Counted from the first letter of the stretch, positions 46,686-56,796 are shown. The stretch: 64,000 nt of DNA from Acinetobacter brisouioides (GCF_004331075.1 NZ_SJNX01000002.1:372001-436000), one strand, 5' to 3'. The notes: generated from the letters alone by a model not told the origin. Program-made: numbers and translations.

Positions 46686-47336
46686 TTATTGCGATGTTTT
46701 TTTGCGTCCCTGCCCAATCAAAAAAACTTCTTTTGAACGTGCGCGGGATGCTTCTGGCTTCGCTGTTTTCAATACATCAAAGCTATCGACTACTTGTTTA
46801 CGAAACTCGTCAAATCCCGTACCTTGGAAAACTTTGACTACAAATTGCCCTTTCGGTCCTAAAACCTTTTGAGCAAAATCGAGTGCAAGCTCACACAAAT
46901 AAATCTGACGGGGTTGATCAACAGCTCTATTACCTGATGTATTGGGGGCCATATCTGAAATTACAACGTCAACTTGACGTCCATTTAAAATATTTAACAA
47001 TTTTTCGAAAATTTCATGCTCACGAAAGTCACCTTGCAAGAAGGTCACATCTGGAAGCGCATCCATTTCCAAAATATCAGAAGCGATCACCAAACCTTTA
47101 TTACCGACTAGTTTGCCAGCAATTTGCGACCAACTGCCTGGGGCAGCCCCCAAATCAACGACGGTCATGCCTGGTTTGATGATTTTATATTTCTCTTGGA
47201 TTTCAAGAAGCTTGTAGGCTGCGCGTGCACGATAACCCTCTTTTTGTGCTTTTTTCACAAAAGGATCATCTAGATGCTCTCTCATCCACGCACGACTACT
47301 TTTAGATAACTTTTGGTTGGTAATGCGTGTTGCCAT
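46686..47336 (-). CDS. rlmE: 23S rRNA (uridine(2552)-2'-O)-methyltransferase RlmE
   Basis: A 216-residue SAM-dependent methyltransferase acting late in large-subunit assembly. SAM motif [13 protein letters not shown] near residue 53, the KDKE-type catalytic residues (Lys in RAAYKLLEI, Asp in VISDMAP, Lys in [10 protein letters not shown], Glu near RSKEVFLIG). The frame opens two codons earlier; the ATG at 47336 gives the family start [11 protein letters not shown]. No obvious ribosome binding site precedes either. Followed by ftsH, both on the minus strand. Confidence 0.93.
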   Translation of the reverse strand: MATRITNQKLSKSSRAWMREHLDDPFVKKAQKEGYRARAAYKLLEIQEKYKIIKPGMTVVDLGAAPGSWSQIAGKLVGNKGLVIASDILEMDALPDVTFLQGDFREHEIFEKLLNILNGRQVDVVISDMAPNTSGNRAVDQPRQIYLCELALDFAQKVLGPKGQFVVKVFQGTGFDEFRKQVVDSFDVLKTAKPEASRARSKEVFLIGQGRKKTSQ

Positions 47337-47671
47337 AATCATCTATATTTAAAAACATTAAGTATGCATTGTACGAAAAAAATGTTCTACTTGCAGTATG
47401 CATCTGCATCGAAACACATGACTTTTTTTGATGCTGTTTATCGTTAATTTAAAAAATTTAAAACTTTTCTGCTTTTTTAAATTCGACCTTAATAAAAAAC
47501 ACTTGCACTCATCGGTTGATGATTAAGCGACTCAGCCCATTAATTTAACATACTTTTTCAAGAAATTAATCATCAAAAAATATGTATTTATGTGATTAGA
47601 TCCAAGTTTTTTATACGGTTCGGATTACAATTTGCTATACTATTGCGCTTTTCAAAAACTAGGTTTATTTC
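47337..47671. other. Divergent intergenic region, rlmE/yhbY
   Basis: About 335 AT-rich bases with no gene. A good -10 (TATACT at 47636-47641) lies about 30 bases before yhbY; the -35 is weak. The rlmE promoter is presumably in the left half. Confidence 0.5.
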
Positions 47672-47995
47672 ATGGCAACACTATCCATTCAAGAACGAAA
47701 ACGCTTACGTCAAATTGGTCACGCTTTAAATCCTGTGGTCATGATTGGTGGGCAAGGCTTAACCGACAGTGTCATTGAAGAAACTGTCCGTGCATTAACT
47801 GATCATGAATTAATTAAGGTAAAAATTGCTGGTGAAGACCGCGATGTACGCGCCGAAGTCACAGAAGCACTTGCTCAGGCAACACAAGCTGAAGTAATAC
47901 AAAAAATTGGTAAAATTGTACTACTTTACAAAAAAGCTGCAAAACAAAATCCAAAGCTGTCGAATCTCGTTCGTCACGCACATTTAGCTAACTAA
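47672..47995 (+). CDS. yhbY: YhbY-family RNA-binding protein (CRS1/YhbY domain)
   Basis: A 107-residue protein that associates with the 50S ribosome precursor. The CRM fold is shown by ERKRLRQIGHALNPVVMIGGQGLTDSVIEE with the GxxG-type loop GGQG, and DHELIKVKIAG. Divergent from rlmE, as in many gammaproteobacteria. The next gene follows after 13 bases and is probably co-transcribed. Confidence 0.93.
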   Translation: MATLSIQERKRLRQIGHALNPVVMIGGQGLTDSVIEETVRALTDHELIKVKIAGEDRDVRAEVTEALAQATQAEVIQKIGKIVLLYKKAAKQNPKLSNLVRHAHLAN

Positions 47996-48008
47996 ATCAG
48001 AGTTTGGT

Positions 48009-48545
48009 ATGGCAAGTTACGAGCTACAAGCTTTTGAACGTTTTCATGAGATTTCTTTAGTCGGTGCACTTGAGTATCAAGCACCTTACACTTTAAATCT
48101 TGGCTTTTGGCTACGTGACCCCTTACAACTGATCAACTGGCCAAGCCTAGAAGCAGTACACCCTCGACAGGATTTTCTTTGGGAGAAGACTTGTTTTGAG
48201 CTGTTTATTGGGGTTCAAAATGAAGATTATTATCGTGAAATAAACCTATCTCCATCCCAAGCTTGGCAATGTTATCAATTTGAAGAATATCGCTATCCAG
48301 AAGATATGCCACCGCAGATGGCACACGATATTGAGCTGATTGCGTTACAGCGTACACATTATGGACTCAGTGCCACACTTGATTTAAGTCAGTTTATGCA
48401 AAAACACCAACTGAAATGGCATGACTTATTTATTGGTTTAACTGCAATACTCGATACAACAAAAGGCATGCATTTTTACGCTATGCAGCACAGTAGCCCG
48501 CAGGCTGACTTTCACAATAAACGTGACTGGATTCATAATTTTTAA
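48009..48545 (+). CDS. DOMON-like domain protein
   Basis: A 178-residue protein without signal peptide. The layout, LRDPLQLINWP, then FLWEKTCFELFIGVQNEDYYREINLSPSQAWQCYQFEEYR, then a C-terminal FYAMQHSSPQADFHNKRDW, is that of the DOMON-like family PF-type found in many proteobacteria, a beta-sandwich related to sugar- and heme-binding modules. Function is unknown. It is in an operon with yhbY and ends at a strong terminator. Confidence 0.75.
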   Translation: MASYELQAFERFHEISLVGALEYQAPYTLNLGFWLRDPLQLINWPSLEAVHPRQDFLWEKTCFELFIGVQNEDYYREINLSPSQAWQCYQFEEYRYPEDMPPQMAHDIELIALQRTHYGLSATLDLSQFMQKHQLKWHDLFIGLTAILDTTKGMHFYAMQHSSPQADFHNKRDWIHNF

Positions 48546-48584
48546 ATAGAACAACGGGCATTTTTACCCGTTGTTCTTTTCAGA
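48546..48584. terminator. Terminator after the DOMON-like gene
   Basis: A perfect 11-bp stem AGAACAACGGG/CCCGTTGTTCT (48548-48558 and 48567-48577), followed by T-rich sequence. It also serves as the end of the convergent coiled-coil gene. Confidence 0.85.
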
Positions 48585-48586
48585 TT

Positions 48587-49192
48587 TTATTTCACTTCTT
48601 CTGTTTCTTTCTCTTTTTTTACTGGCTCGCCTTCAGTCGTTTTTTTCTCATCAACCTCTTTTACCTTGTGCCATGCTTCTACTGCATTGGTTTTGGTACG
48701 TTGTAAAGTTTCAGTAACATGCTCTTTATGTTTTGTAGAAAACTGAGAAACATCCTCTTTAACTTCTTTTGAGAGTTTAGAAAATTCTTCCGCAATAGAT
48801 GCAAATTCAATTTTCACAAGTTCTTTCAACTCGATAAGATCATCTTGTGACAATGTAAATTTATCGCGAAAATCATTAAAACGAACAAGAAAGTCTTCTT
48901 TCAATTGTCTTACTTGCTCTTGAAATGATGCTCCAGCCTCTTTAGCTTCTGCTTCAAGTTGAGCAGCCTGCTCAGCAGCCTTTTCTTTCACTTCTTCAAG
49001 TTTCACTTCAACAGCCTCAACCTTGTCTTCGACCTTGGCTTTAACATCTTCAACCTTGTCTTCGACCTTGGCTTTAACATCTTCAACCTTGGCTTTAACA
49101 TCTTGAACTTTACCCTCGACCTTGGTTTTAACATCAGTTACGGCTTGTTCCAGTTGTTCTGTTTTTTCTTGTAGCGGTGTTTTTGTCGCCAT
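48587..49192 (-). CDS. Repeat-rich coiled-coil protein (apolipoprotein/LEA-like)
   Basis: A 201-residue Lys/Glu/Val-rich protein with no signal peptide or membrane segment. Residues about 18-65 are 11-residue repeats of the type KVEDVKAKVED, followed by a long amphipathic helix with AAEQAAQLEAEAKEAG, and the tail is a Lys/Glu-rich disordered end. Eleven-residue repeats form a right-handed coil as in LEA and apolipoprotein-type proteins, suggesting a stress or surface role, but this is by resemblance. The repeats are also exact at the DNA level. A single gene, divergent from carA. Confidence 0.7.
   Translation of the reverse strand: MATKTPLQEKTEQLEQAVTDVKTKVEGKVQDVKAKVEDVKAKVEDKVEDVKAKVEDKVEAVEVKLEEVKEKAAEQAAQLEAEAKEAGASFQEQVRQLKEDFLVRFNDFRDKFTLSQDDLIELKELVKIEFASIAEEFSKLSKEVKEDVSQFSTKHKEHVTETLQRTKTNAVEAWHKVKEVDEKKTTEGEPVKKEKETEEVK
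49018..49140. repeat. 33-bp tandem repeat inside the coiled-coil gene
   Basis: A 33-bp unit (CCTTGTCTTCGACCTTGGCT and the next 13 bases) occurs twice exactly from about 49021 to 49086, followed by shortened copies of its second half. It encodes 11 residues. Such exact repeats can expand and shrink. Confidence 0.75.
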
Positions 49193-49376
49193 GAGTTAGC
49201 TCCTTTTCACAAAGACATTTATTTGTTGATATTTTTCAATCTAACAAACTGTCGCTTTTTTCACCACAAAATTGTCTAACAATTCACGAATTCTCACATA
49301 ATGACATTGCTTTTTTTGCCATACAATGTGATTGTTTAACACAATGCTTGCGCCCGATTGATTATTTATAAATACG

Positions 49377-49405
49377 TGGACTTTATCCACTTAGATGCGT
49401 ACAAT
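49377..49405 (+). promoter_or_regulatory. carA promoter candidate
   Basis: TGGACT (49377-49382) and TACAAT (49400-49405) with a 17-base spacer, a near-consensus sigma-70 promoter. Transcription would begin about 49412, leaving a leader of about 100 bases before carA. Confidence 0.55.
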
Positions 49406-49420
49406 ATGTTTTTAAGTTAC

Positions 49421-49488
49421 AAGCGAGCAGACCAAAGGAGGGCGTGTTTTTAGACAGCCATCTTTTTTTATGTCTACTCGCTTTTTTA
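49421..49488 (+). terminator. Attenuator-like terminator in the carA leader
   Basis: AAGCGAG (49421-49427) pairs with CTCGCTT (49477-49483), followed by a T-run to 49487. Inside, AGAC (49429-49432) or AGACA (49452-49456) can each pair with the same TGTCT (49471-49475), so the upper part can take two forms. It lies between a good promoter and the carA start, and there is no gene before it to terminate. Confidence 0.6.
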
Positions 49489-49513
49489 CAGCTTAAAATT
49501 CAGGAGCTTTGGT

Positions 49514-50653
49514 TTGAGCACCCCCGCCATTTTAGCCCTCGCAGATGGAACTATCTTTAAAGGTACCTCTATCGGCGCTACGGGATGTACGACTGGTGAA
49601 GTCGTTTTTAATACGGCCATGACTGGCTATCAAGAAATTCTTACTGACCCGAGTTATGCACAGCAACTTGTGACTTTAACTTATCCACATATCGGAAATA
49701 CGGGTTGTAACGCAGAAGATTCTGAATCGGGTCGCATCCATAAGGTATGGGCGAACGGTTTGATTATTCGCGATCTCCCATTATTACATAGCAATTTCCG
49801 CGCTGAACAATCTTTGGCTGAGTACTTAAAACAGCACAATGTTGTTGCAATTGCAGATATTGATACACGTAAATTAACGCGTATTTTAAGGGACAAAGGT
49901 GCACAAAATGGCTGCATCCTTGCTGGTGAAAATATTACTGAAGAACAAGCTTTGGCAAAAGCACGTGAATTTGGAGGTTTAAACGGTTTAGACCTTGCCA
50001 AAGAATGTTGCGATTCTGAAGGCTTTGAATGGACTGAAGGTTCATGGGCTTTAGGTCAAGGCTTTGCACAACCTGAATTAAAATATCATGTCGTTGCATA
50101 CGACTACGGTGTCAAAACCAACATCTTACGTATGCTTGCAGACCGCGGTTGTAAATTGACCGTTGTGCCTGCACAGACTCCTGCGGAAAAAGTTTTGGCA
50201 TTAAATCCTGATGGCGTATTTTTGTCGAATGGTCCTGGTGACCCAGCGGCATGTGATTACGCAATTGAAGCTGTAAAAACTATTGTTGAAACGACAAATT
50301 TACCCGTCTTTGGTATTTGTTTAGGTCATCAAATTCTTGCTCTTGCTTCTGGTGCAAAAACCATCAAAATGGGTCATGGTCACCACGGTGCAAACCATCC
50401 TGTACAAAACCTTGAGAAAGGTACAGTGATGATTACTTCGCAAAACCACGGTTTCGCAGTCGATGCAGACACCTTACCAGCCAACTTGATAGCAACACAC
50501 AAATCGTTGTTTGATGGTACGTTGCAAGGTATCCACCGTACAGACAAGCCAGCGTTCAGCTTCCAAGGTCACCCTGAAGCTAGCCCAGGTCCACATGACT
50601 GTGCGCCACTGTTCGATCATTTTATCGAACTTATCGAAGCCGCTAAGAAGTAA
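49514..50653 (+). CDS. carA: Carbamoyl-phosphate synthase small subunit
   Basis: A 379-residue glutamine amidotransferase subunit. The N-terminal CPSase_sm_chain domain ([37 protein letters not shown]) is followed by the class I GATase with nucleophile Cys in [18 protein letters not shown] (near 271) and the catalytic His-Pro-Glu in [14 protein letters not shown]. Gives ammonia to carB for arginine and pyrimidine synthesis. The start is TTG at 49514 with AGGAG 7 bases before it. 14 bases ahead of carB. Confidence 0.96.
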   Translation: MSTPAILALADGTIFKGTSIGATGCTTGEVVFNTAMTGYQEILTDPSYAQQLVTLTYPHIGNTGCNAEDSESGRIHKVWANGLIIRDLPLLHSNFRAEQSLAEYLKQHNVVAIADIDTRKLTRILRDKGAQNGCILAGENITEEQALAKAREFGGLNGLDLAKECCDSEGFEWTEGSWALGQGFAQPELKYHVVAYDYGVKTNILRMLADRGCKLTVVPAQTPAEKVLALNPDGVFLSNGPGDPAACDYAIEAVKTIVETTNLPVFGICLGHQILALASGAKTIKMGHGHHGANHPVQNLEKGTVMITSQNHGFAVDADTLPANLIATHKSLFDGTLQGIHRTDKPAFSFQGHPEASPGPHDCAPLFDHFIELIEAAKK

Positions 50654-50667
50654 TTAAGGAGCGAATA

Positions 50668-53600
50668 ATGCCTAAACGTACGGATATTAAAAGCATCTTA
50701 ATTATTGGTGCTGGTCCTATTGTGATTGGTCAAGCCTGTGAGTTTGACTACTCTGGTGCACAAGCCTGTAAAGCACTTCGTGAAGAAGGCTACCGCGTTA
50801 TTTTGGTCAACTCTAACCCAGCGACCATTATGACTGACCCTTCAATGGCAGATGCAACGTATATTGAGCCAATCACTTGGCAAACAGTTGCACAGATTAT
50901 TGAAAAAGAACGCCCAGATGCCGTTCTTCCAACCATGGGCGGTCAAACAGCATTAAACTGTGCGCTAGCGCTTGATGAACACGGTGTATTGGCAAAATAC
51001 AACGTTGAGTTAATCGGTGCGAGTAAAGAAGCGATTGAAAAAGCCGAAGACCGCAAATTGTTTGATATTGCAATGCGCAAAATCGGACTTGAATGTCCTC
51101 GTGCTGATGTTGCAGAAAGCATGGAACATGCTTTAGAAATTCAATCACGTTTTGGCTTCCCTGTCATTATCCGCCCATCATTTACCATGGGTGGTTCAGG
51201 TGGTGGTATCGCCTACAATAAAGATGAATTTATTGAAATTTGTGAACGTGGTTTCGACCTTTCTCCAACTAAACAATTATTGATTGATGAATCATTGATT
51301 GGTTGGAAAGAGTACGAAATGGAAGTTGTTCGTGACAAAAATGATAACTGTATCATTGTCTGTGCAATTGAAAACTTCGACCCAATGGGCGTACACACAG
51401 GTGACTCAATCACTGTTGCACCTGCACAAACATTGACTGACAAAGAATACCAAATCATGCGTAATGCATCGATTGCAGTTCTTCGTGAAATCGGTGTTGA
51501 AACAGGTGGTTCAAACGTTCAGTTCGGTATTAACCCTAAAGATGGCCGTATGGTTGTGATCGAGATGAACCCACGTGTTTCTCGTTCATCTGCACTTGCA
51601 TCTAAAGCAACAGGTTTCCCGATTGCAAAAATCGCAGCAAAACTGGCTGTTGGTTATACGCTTGATGAGCTTAAAAATGACATTACAGGTGGTGTAACCC
51701 CTGCGTCATTTGAACCAGCTATCGACTATGTCGTGACCAAGATTCCTCGTTTCAACTTCGAGAAATTCCCTCAAGCTGAACCTGTACTCACAACACAGAT
51801 GAAATCTGTGGGTGAAGTAATGGCGATTGGTCGTAACTTCCAAGAATCTGTACAAAAAGCACTTCGTGGTCTTGAAGTGGGTGTTTGTGGTTTTGACGAA
51901 CAAATCGCGATTGGTGCTGAAGGCGCGAAAGATAAAATCCTCAAAGAACTTAAAGTTCCAGGTCCTGAACGTATTTGGTATGTTGCTGATGCCTTTCGTC
52001 ACGGTTTTACTCTTGATGAAGTGTTTGAAGCAACCAAGATTGACCGTTGGTTCTTGATTCAAATCGAAGACATCATTAAAACTGAAGCTCAAGTGAAAAC
52101 TCTCGGCTTTGGCGATTTAACTGCCGACAATATCCGCTCATTCAAACGTAAAGGTTTGTCTGACCTTCGTATTGCCAACTTAATGGGTATTTCACAAAAA
52201 CAATTCCGTAAGCAGCGTTGGAATCTGGGTGTTTATCCAGTTTACAAACGTGTAGATACGTGTGCGGCCGAGTTTGAATCTGGCACAGCTTACATGTATT
52301 CAACTTACGATGAAGAATGTGAAGCCAACCCATCAAACCGTGACAAAATCATGGTGATTGGCGGCGGTCCAAACCGTATTGGTCAGGGTATTGAATTTGA
52401 CTACTGTTGTGTACACGCGGCGCTTGCAATGCGTGATGACGGTTATGAAACTATCATGGTGAACTGTAACCCTGAAACTGTTTCTACCGACTATGACACA
52501 TCAGATCGTTTGTACTTCGAACCGATCACTTTGGAAGATGTGCTTGAAATCGTACGTACCGAGAAGCCAAAAGGCATTATCGTACAGTACGGTGGTCAAA
52601 CTCCACTTAAATTGGCTCGTGCTTTAGAAGAAGCTGGTGCGCCAATTATCGGTACATCTCCTGATGCAATTGACCGTGCAGAAGACCGTGAACGTTTCCA
52701 ACAAATGATTCAACGTCTACAACTTCGCCAACCAAGTAACAGCATCGTAAAATCGGCTGAAGAAGGTATTTCTGAAGCTGCAAAAGTGGGTTATCCACTG
52801 GTTGTCCGTCCATCTTATGTACTCGGTGGTCGTGCGATGGAAATCGTGTACAACGAAGATGAGTTGAAACGCTACTTACGTGAAGCAGTTCAAGCCTCTA
52901 ACGACGCACCTGTTTTGCTTGACCACTTCCTAGATTCAGCAATCGAAGTTGACGTTGACTGCGTATCTGACGGTAAAGATGTGGTGATTGGCGGGATTAT
53001 GCAGCACATTGAACAAGCGGGTATTCACTCTGGTGACTCTGCATGTTCGATTCCTCCATATTCGCTTTCTAAAGAAATCCAAGATGAAATGCGTCGTCAA
53101 ACTGTGGCGATGGCAAAAGAACTTGGTGTCATCGGCTTGATGAACGTTCAGTTTGCAGTCAAAGGCAACGACATTTATATCCTTGAAGTGAACCCTCGTG
53201 CATCACGTACGGTTCCTTTCGTATCTAAATGTATTGGCGAATCTTTAGCGAAAGTTGCTGCACGTTGTATGGCAGGTCAGTCTTTAGAATCTCAAGGTTT
53301 CACCAAAGAGATTATTCCGACTCACTTTGCTGTCAAAGAAGCGGTATTCCCATTTGCTAAATTCCCTGGTGTTGACCCAATGCTTGGACCTGAGATGAAA
53401 TCTACAGGTGAAGTCATGGGTGTTGGTAAATCATTCGGTGAAGCATTCTATAAAGCTGTTTTAGGCTCAAATGAACGCTTACCTGGCTTACCAACTGAAG
53501 GTGAAGTCAAACATGCATTCTTGTCTGTACGTGATTCAGACAAAGAACACGTGGTTGATATTGCAAAACGCTTTGTTGAATACGGTTTCAAACTGGTTGC

Positions 53601-53901
53601 AACGTCTGGTACACATAAAGTACTCAGCGATGCTGGTCTTGAGTGTGAACGTGTAAACAAAGTGACCGAAGGTCGCCCACATATTGTTGACCGCTTGAAA
53701 AATGGCGAAATACACCTTATTGTCAATACCACTGAAGGCAAACGTGCGCAGTATGACTCTGCTGCAATTCGCCGTGCGGCATTGCAAGGTAAAGTGTACT
53801 ACACCACGACGATTAGCGGTGCAGAAGCAGTTTGCCAAGCCTTTGCGATCCAATTACCAATGGATGTATATCGCTTGCAAGATCTACAAAAGTTAAGCTA
53901 A
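50668..53901 (+). CDS. carB: Carbamoyl-phosphate synthase large subunit
   Basis: A 1077-residue subunit with two homologous ATP-grasp halves ([23 protein letters not shown] at the start and [23 protein letters not shown] near 553), the two substrate-binding stretches [17 protein letters not shown] and [17 protein letters not shown], and a C-terminal regulatory (MGS-like) domain from about 940 with [16 protein letters not shown]. Makes carbamoyl phosphate with CarA. AAGGAG precedes the ATG. A terminator follows. Confidence 0.97.
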   Translation: MPKRTDIKSILIIGAGPIVIGQACEFDYSGAQACKALREEGYRVILVNSNPATIMTDPSMADATYIEPITWQTVAQIIEKERPDAVLPTMGGQTALNCALALDEHGVLAKYNVELIGASKEAIEKAEDRKLFDIAMRKIGLECPRADVAESMEHALEIQSRFGFPVIIRPSFTMGGSGGGIAYNKDEFIEICERGFDLSPTKQLLIDESLIGWKEYEMEVVRDKNDNCIIVCAIENFDPMGVHTGDSITVAPAQTLTDKEYQIMRNASIAVLREIGVETGGSNVQFGINPKDGRMVVIEMNPRVSRSSALASKATGFPIAKIAAKLAVGYTLDELKNDITGGVTPASFEPAIDYVVTKIPRFNFEKFPQAEPVLTTQMKSVGEVMAIGRNFQESVQKALRGLEVGVCGFDEQIAIGAEGAKDKILKELKVPGPERIWYVADAFRHGFTLDEVFEATKIDRWFLIQIEDIIKTEAQVKTLGFGDLTADNIRSFKRKGLSDLRIANLMGISQKQFRKQRWNLGVYPVYKRVDTCAAEFESGTAYMYSTYDEECEANPSNRDKIMVIGGGPNRIGQGIEFDYCCVHAALAMRDDGYETIMVNCNPETVSTDYDTSDRLYFEPITLEDVLEIVRTEKPKGIIVQYGGQTPLKLARALEEAGAPIIGTSPDAIDRAEDRERFQQMIQRLQLRQPSNSIVKSAEEGISEAAKVGYPLVVRPSYVLGGRAMEIVYNEDELKRYLREAVQASNDAPVLLDHFLDSAIEVDVDCVSDGKDVVIGGIMQHIEQAGIHSGDSACSIPPYSLSKEIQDEMRRQTVAMAKELGVIGLMNVQFAVKGNDIYILEVNPRASRTVPFVSKCIGESLAKVAARCMAGQSLESQGFTKEIIPTHFAVKEAVFPFAKFPGVDPMLGPEMKSTGEVMGVGKSFGEAFYKAVLGSNERLPGLPTEGEVKHAFLSVRDSDKEHVVDIAKRFVEYGFKLVATSGTHKVLSDAGLECERVNKVTEGRPHIVDRLKNGEIHLIVNTTEGKRAQYDSAAIRRAALQGKVYYTTTISGAEAVCQAFAIQLPMDVYRLQDLQKLS

Positions 53902-53915
53902 TTCCTGATCCGATA

Positions 53916-53956
53916 AGTCCCGTCACCTAATCGGTGGCGGGATTTTTCTTTTTTTA
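53916..53956 (+). terminator. Terminator after carB
   Basis: Stem TCCCGTCACC/GGTGGCGGGA (one G-T pair) with a 5-base loop, followed by TTTTTCTTTTTTT. Confidence 0.85.
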
Positions 53957-53991
53957 AACGGTATTATCCCATTTCATTTAGAGGGACTAAA

Positions 53992-54468
53992 ATGCAACGT
54001 TATCCAATGACGCCTGAGGGCAAAGCAGCTTTAGAGAAAGAATTACAGCATTTAAAAACTGTTGAGCGTCCACGTATTATTCAAGCAATTGCTGAAGCAC
54101 GCGAACATGGCGATTTAAAAGAAAATGCAGAATATCATGCTGCCCGTGAACAACAAGGTTTCTGTGAAGGTCGTATTCAGGACATCGAAGGTAAACTCGG
54201 TGCATGCCAAGTGATTGATGTGAATGATCTTGAGCAAAATGGTCGCGTTGTGTTTGGGGTAACGGTCACCATTGAGAACCTCGATACAGAAGAACGTAAA
54301 ACCTATAAAATAGTCGGCGATGACGAAGCAGATTTCAAAATCAATAAAATTTCGGTGAATTCACCTATTGCCCGTGGTCTTCTAGGCAAAAATGAAGGCG
54401 ATGAAGTCAAAATCGTTACACCTCAGGGTGAAGTAGAATACGAAATTGTTAACGTAGAATATCTATAA
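53992..54468 (+). CDS. greA: Transcription elongation factor GreA
   Basis: A 158-residue protein, the standard length. The N-terminal coiled coil ([61 protein letters not shown] in outline) carries the acidic tip around GDLKENAEY that triggers RNA cleavage in backtracked polymerase. The C-terminal FKBP-like domain follows with [19 protein letters not shown]. It has its own terminator. Carried right after carAB, the usual gammaproteobacterial order. Confidence 0.96.
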   Translation: MQRYPMTPEGKAALEKELQHLKTVERPRIIQAIAEAREHGDLKENAEYHAAREQQGFCEGRIQDIEGKLGACQVIDVNDLEQNGRVVFGVTVTIENLDTEERKTYKIVGDDEADFKINKISVNSPIARGLLGKNEGDEVKIVTPQGEVEYEIVNVEYL

Positions 54469-54473
54469 AAAAT

Positions 54474-54503
54474 CAAGGAAGTACTTTGTACTTCCTTTTT
54501 TAG
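54474..54503 (+). terminator. Terminator after greA
   Basis: Stem AGGAAGTAC/GTACTTCCT (54476-54484 and 54488-54496) with loop TTT and a T-run, just before the end of the convergent HDAC-like gene. Confidence 0.85.
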
Positions 54504-55387
54504 CTTGTAGTTTCAGCATAAACTTCATAAGCAGCGTCAAACGTATTGACATGCAAAGGCACTAACTCAGCCAATGGTTGATACCCGCCTGCAAGAACAA
54601 ACATTAAAGGAATATTATTTTGCTTTGCCAAAGAAAAAACCAAATGATCCCTTTTCTTTAAAAGTGCGGTGGTAAACCAATCTGAACCAAAACGATCGTT
54701 CTGATGACAGTCCATGCCTGCCTGATAAACAATCAAATCTGCTCCCCATGCTCGCGCATGCTTAAACCCCTGCTGAATTGCCTGTGCATATTCTTCAAAA
54801 GAACCCTGTTTTTTATCAATGTGTTGGGTCAAACTACGCTCATAATGAGCACAGCCAAAAGGAATGGCAAAAATACTATAGTTAAACAAATTGGCTAGTC
54901 TTAATGTAAATTCTGCAGTGCCATTTCCACCATGCTGATCACAATCTAAAATAAAAATTTTCTTTTTAGGAAAATGCTGCGCCACCAATGCCAAACCATT
55001 AAACGTACAATATGCCAAGCCGCGCTCATAAACCGCATGATGAAACCCTTGTGCAATATTTGCGGCGATCCCATGCAGCAATGCCAACTCAGCCGCTGCC
55101 AACTGTCCACCTTGTACACTTAGCACTGCATCACGCAGCTGTTCATTCCACTGTTTGAACCCTTGCGCCCTTGCCAACGGTTTTTCACCCTGTAGAAATG
55201 CCTCAACATATTGTGGATCATGCAATGTTTTAAGCAGCTCTATATCAACCAAATCTGGTTCAACCATCTTGATATAGCTTTTTTGTTGCAAGACCTGTGC
55301 AACTGCTGTTAATTTTTCCATGCTGTTGGTATGGGTTTTGGCATAATATCGAGACGAATAGCACACATGAATCATTTTAGGTATCAT
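54500..55387 (-). CDS. Histone deacetylase-like amidohydrolase
   Basis: A 295-residue zinc-dependent deacetylase-fold protein. The pocket sequences are GFHHA near residue 115, zinc ligands DCDQHGGNGTAEF near 147-159 (Asp-x-His), and the Asp of YQAGMDCHQNDRFG near 225; the last Gly-rich strand is FVLAGGYQP. Bacterial members act on acetylated polyamines, acetoin or other small amides; the substrate here is open. The ATG at 55387 abuts the stop of the upstream gene (TAGATG), suggesting translational coupling; a second ATG four codons later is also possible. Confidence 0.85.
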   Translation of the reverse strand: MIPKMIHVCYSSRYYAKTHTNSMEKLTAVAQVLQQKSYIKMVEPDLVDIELLKTLHDPQYVEAFLQGEKPLARAQGFKQWNEQLRDAVLSVQGGQLAAAELALLHGIAANIAQGFHHAVYERGLAYCTFNGLALVAQHFPKKKIFILDCDQHGGNGTAEFTLRLANLFNYSIFAIPFGCAHYERSLTQHIDKKQGSFEEYAQAIQQGFKHARAWGADLIVYQAGMDCHQNDRFGSDWFTTALLKKRDHLVFSLAKQNNIPLMFVLAGGYQPLAELVPLHVNTFDAAYEVYAETTS

Positions 55388-56356
55388 CTAAATTTGCTCA
55401 TTTGCAATGTCAAACAATTGCGAAAGTCGGGTTGTTTCTGGGCTAAACAGATTGTTATCGATCTGCTGCTTAAAATGTGTGGTAAATGTTCTTTGCCGAT
55501 TTTCTGGGCTAATCGCGAGTGTCGTAAAACGTAAGAACCAAAATTTCACAGCCTCTACAGGAATAATATACCCTCTGATCTGTCGATTAACTTTTTTATG
55601 AATAATTTGCTCAATTTCATAATCTAAAGAAAACAGACTTCCTGCTGGAAGGCGCACCCCATTCATCAAAATGGGAACAAGGTTGATGCAGGAGTGATTA
55701 TCTCCCATATTCATTTTTTCCAGTAAAATTGGATGATTATATTGATCCACAAAAATGTTGATTGCCCCTTGTCTTAAAATTCGATGATGCGCGATCTGTA
55801 AAAAGAAATCTTCTGCCATTGGGCAAGAGCCGACTTTTGGCTTTTCTGATAAACTCATCAGCTTGACATATTCATCATTATGATTGGATTTGGGCAAGAC
55901 AATATCGGCGATCAGTTGACAAATCAGCCGACTTTCCTCTAGCAAAGCAGCTTCGTGAATGTGCCGAAGATCATACTGAAATTTTACGGCTTGGCGTAAT
56001 TGTTCAATTGCAGGATTTTCATTTTCCTGATTTTTTTCAAGAAAATCTTTAACCTGTGGCAATTCATCTAAGTTACGCCAATCTTCCAGCTCTAAACTAT
56101 ATTCTTTGAGTGCGGGAAACTTATTTTTTAACTGACTAATTTTATAATCTGCAAATATCCTATGGTCTTTGTTGTCTTCAGCATCGCGTGGCTGATTAAT
56201 AAACTCTGCAAGTAAGCGGGTTGCCTGTGTATAGCCACAGCCGCGTCGTTCAGTTTGATGACTATAATGCTCGTTCAACATGTCCGTGAGTTTTTCAGAT
56301 AAAGGCATATTTTTTTGTTGAAACAGGCGAACAACTTCGTGATCATTTTCTCGCAT
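55388..56356 (-). CDS. Unrecognised soluble protein coupled to the HDAC-like gene
   Basis: A 322-residue protein of no family I know, without signal or membrane segments. Residues 30-100 are charged, later parts mixed alpha/beta, with EKPKVGSCPMAEDFFLQI near 170 and a His/Asn-rich stretch GDNHSCINLVPILMNGVRLPAGSLFSLDYE near 227. The last codons abut the HDAC-like gene start, so both are made from one message. The pairing suggests a shared task, but I can say no more. Confidence 0.55.
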   Translation of the reverse strand: MRENDHEVVRLFQQKNMPLSEKLTDMLNEHYSHQTERRGCGYTQATRLLAEFINQPRDAEDNKDHRIFADYKISQLKNKFPALKEYSLELEDWRNLDELPQVKDFLEKNQENENPAIEQLRQAVKFQYDLRHIHEAALLEESRLICQLIADIVLPKSNHNDEYVKLMSLSEKPKVGSCPMAEDFFLQIAHHRILRQGAINIFVDQYNHPILLEKMNMGDNHSCINLVPILMNGVRLPAGSLFSLDYEIEQIIHKKVNRQIRGYIIPVEAVKFWFLRFTTLAISPENRQRTFTTHFKQQIDNNLFSPETTRLSQLFDIANEQI

Positions 56357-56437
56357 AGTTTGTAATTAGTCTAAAATATTTCTGATGTTGTAGCATATCT
56401 TCATATCGCTGAAAAGCATTCTACAATACTCTAAACC

Positions 56438-56749
56438 CTAGTTTCCCCATTGATATATCCTTAATTTAATTCGACCATCCATAACGACTACCCCCTCATT
56501 AATCAAACGAATGGCTTGCAGGTTTTCTCCTTGAGCATTGGTCTGACTCAGGCTAATTTTACCTTGAGCATTCACAACCCGATGCCAAGGAATATCACTG
56601 TGTTCTTCAAGATTTTGCAGCACTTTTCCGACTAATCGGGCGTGGCGTGGTAAACCTGCCATTTTGGCAACCTGACCATAACTGGCAACTTTACCATAAG
56701 GAATACAAGCAACCACTTCTAAAATCTGGCGATACAATTCGACTTGCAT
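56438..56749 (-). CDS. Alkyltransferase-like protein (MGMT family, no catalytic Cys)
   Basis: A 103-residue protein with the MGMT DNA-binding motif IPYGKVASYGQVAKMAG near residues 16-33, and PWHRVV near 56, where the alkyl-accepting enzymes have PCHRV. Replacement of the Cys by Trp is the mark of ATL proteins, which bind O6-alkylguanine and pass it to nucleotide excision repair. An earlier in-frame ATG at 56776 lies inside the preceding terminator hairpin, so the ATG at 56749 is chosen. Confidence 0.85.
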   Translation of the reverse strand: MQVELYRQILEVVACIPYGKVASYGQVAKMAGLPRHARLVGKVLQNLEEHSDIPWHRVVNAQGKISLSQTNAQGENLQAIRLINEGVVVMDGRIKLRIYQWGN

Positions 56750-56762
56750 AAAAAGTTTCTCT

Positions 56763-56792
56763 GATAAAAAAGCCATCTAAAAGATGGCTTTA
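56763..56792 (-). terminator. Terminator of the antiporter gene
   Basis: Minus-strand stem AAAGCCATC/GATGGCTTT with a short loop and a T-run, directly after the antiporter stop. Confidence 0.8.
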
Positions 56793-56796
56793 ACAC

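Larger units (their letters stand above)
49193..49513. other. Intergenic and leader region before carA
   Basis: About 320 bases. The right half holds the carA promoter and an attenuator-like hairpin, listed separately. The left half holds the presumed minus-strand promoter of the coiled-coil gene. A six-codon frame MRTICF at 49395-49415 has no ribosome binding site. Confidence 0.5.

Noticed and set aside
49395..49415. A six-codon frame in the carA leader as a possible leader peptide
   Set aside because: It lies over the -10 element and before the predicted transcript start, with no ribosome binding site.
56750..56776. Nine extra N-terminal codons for the alkyltransferase-like protein
   Set aside because: The earlier ATG is inside the antiporter's terminator hairpin; the downstream ATG gives the family length.
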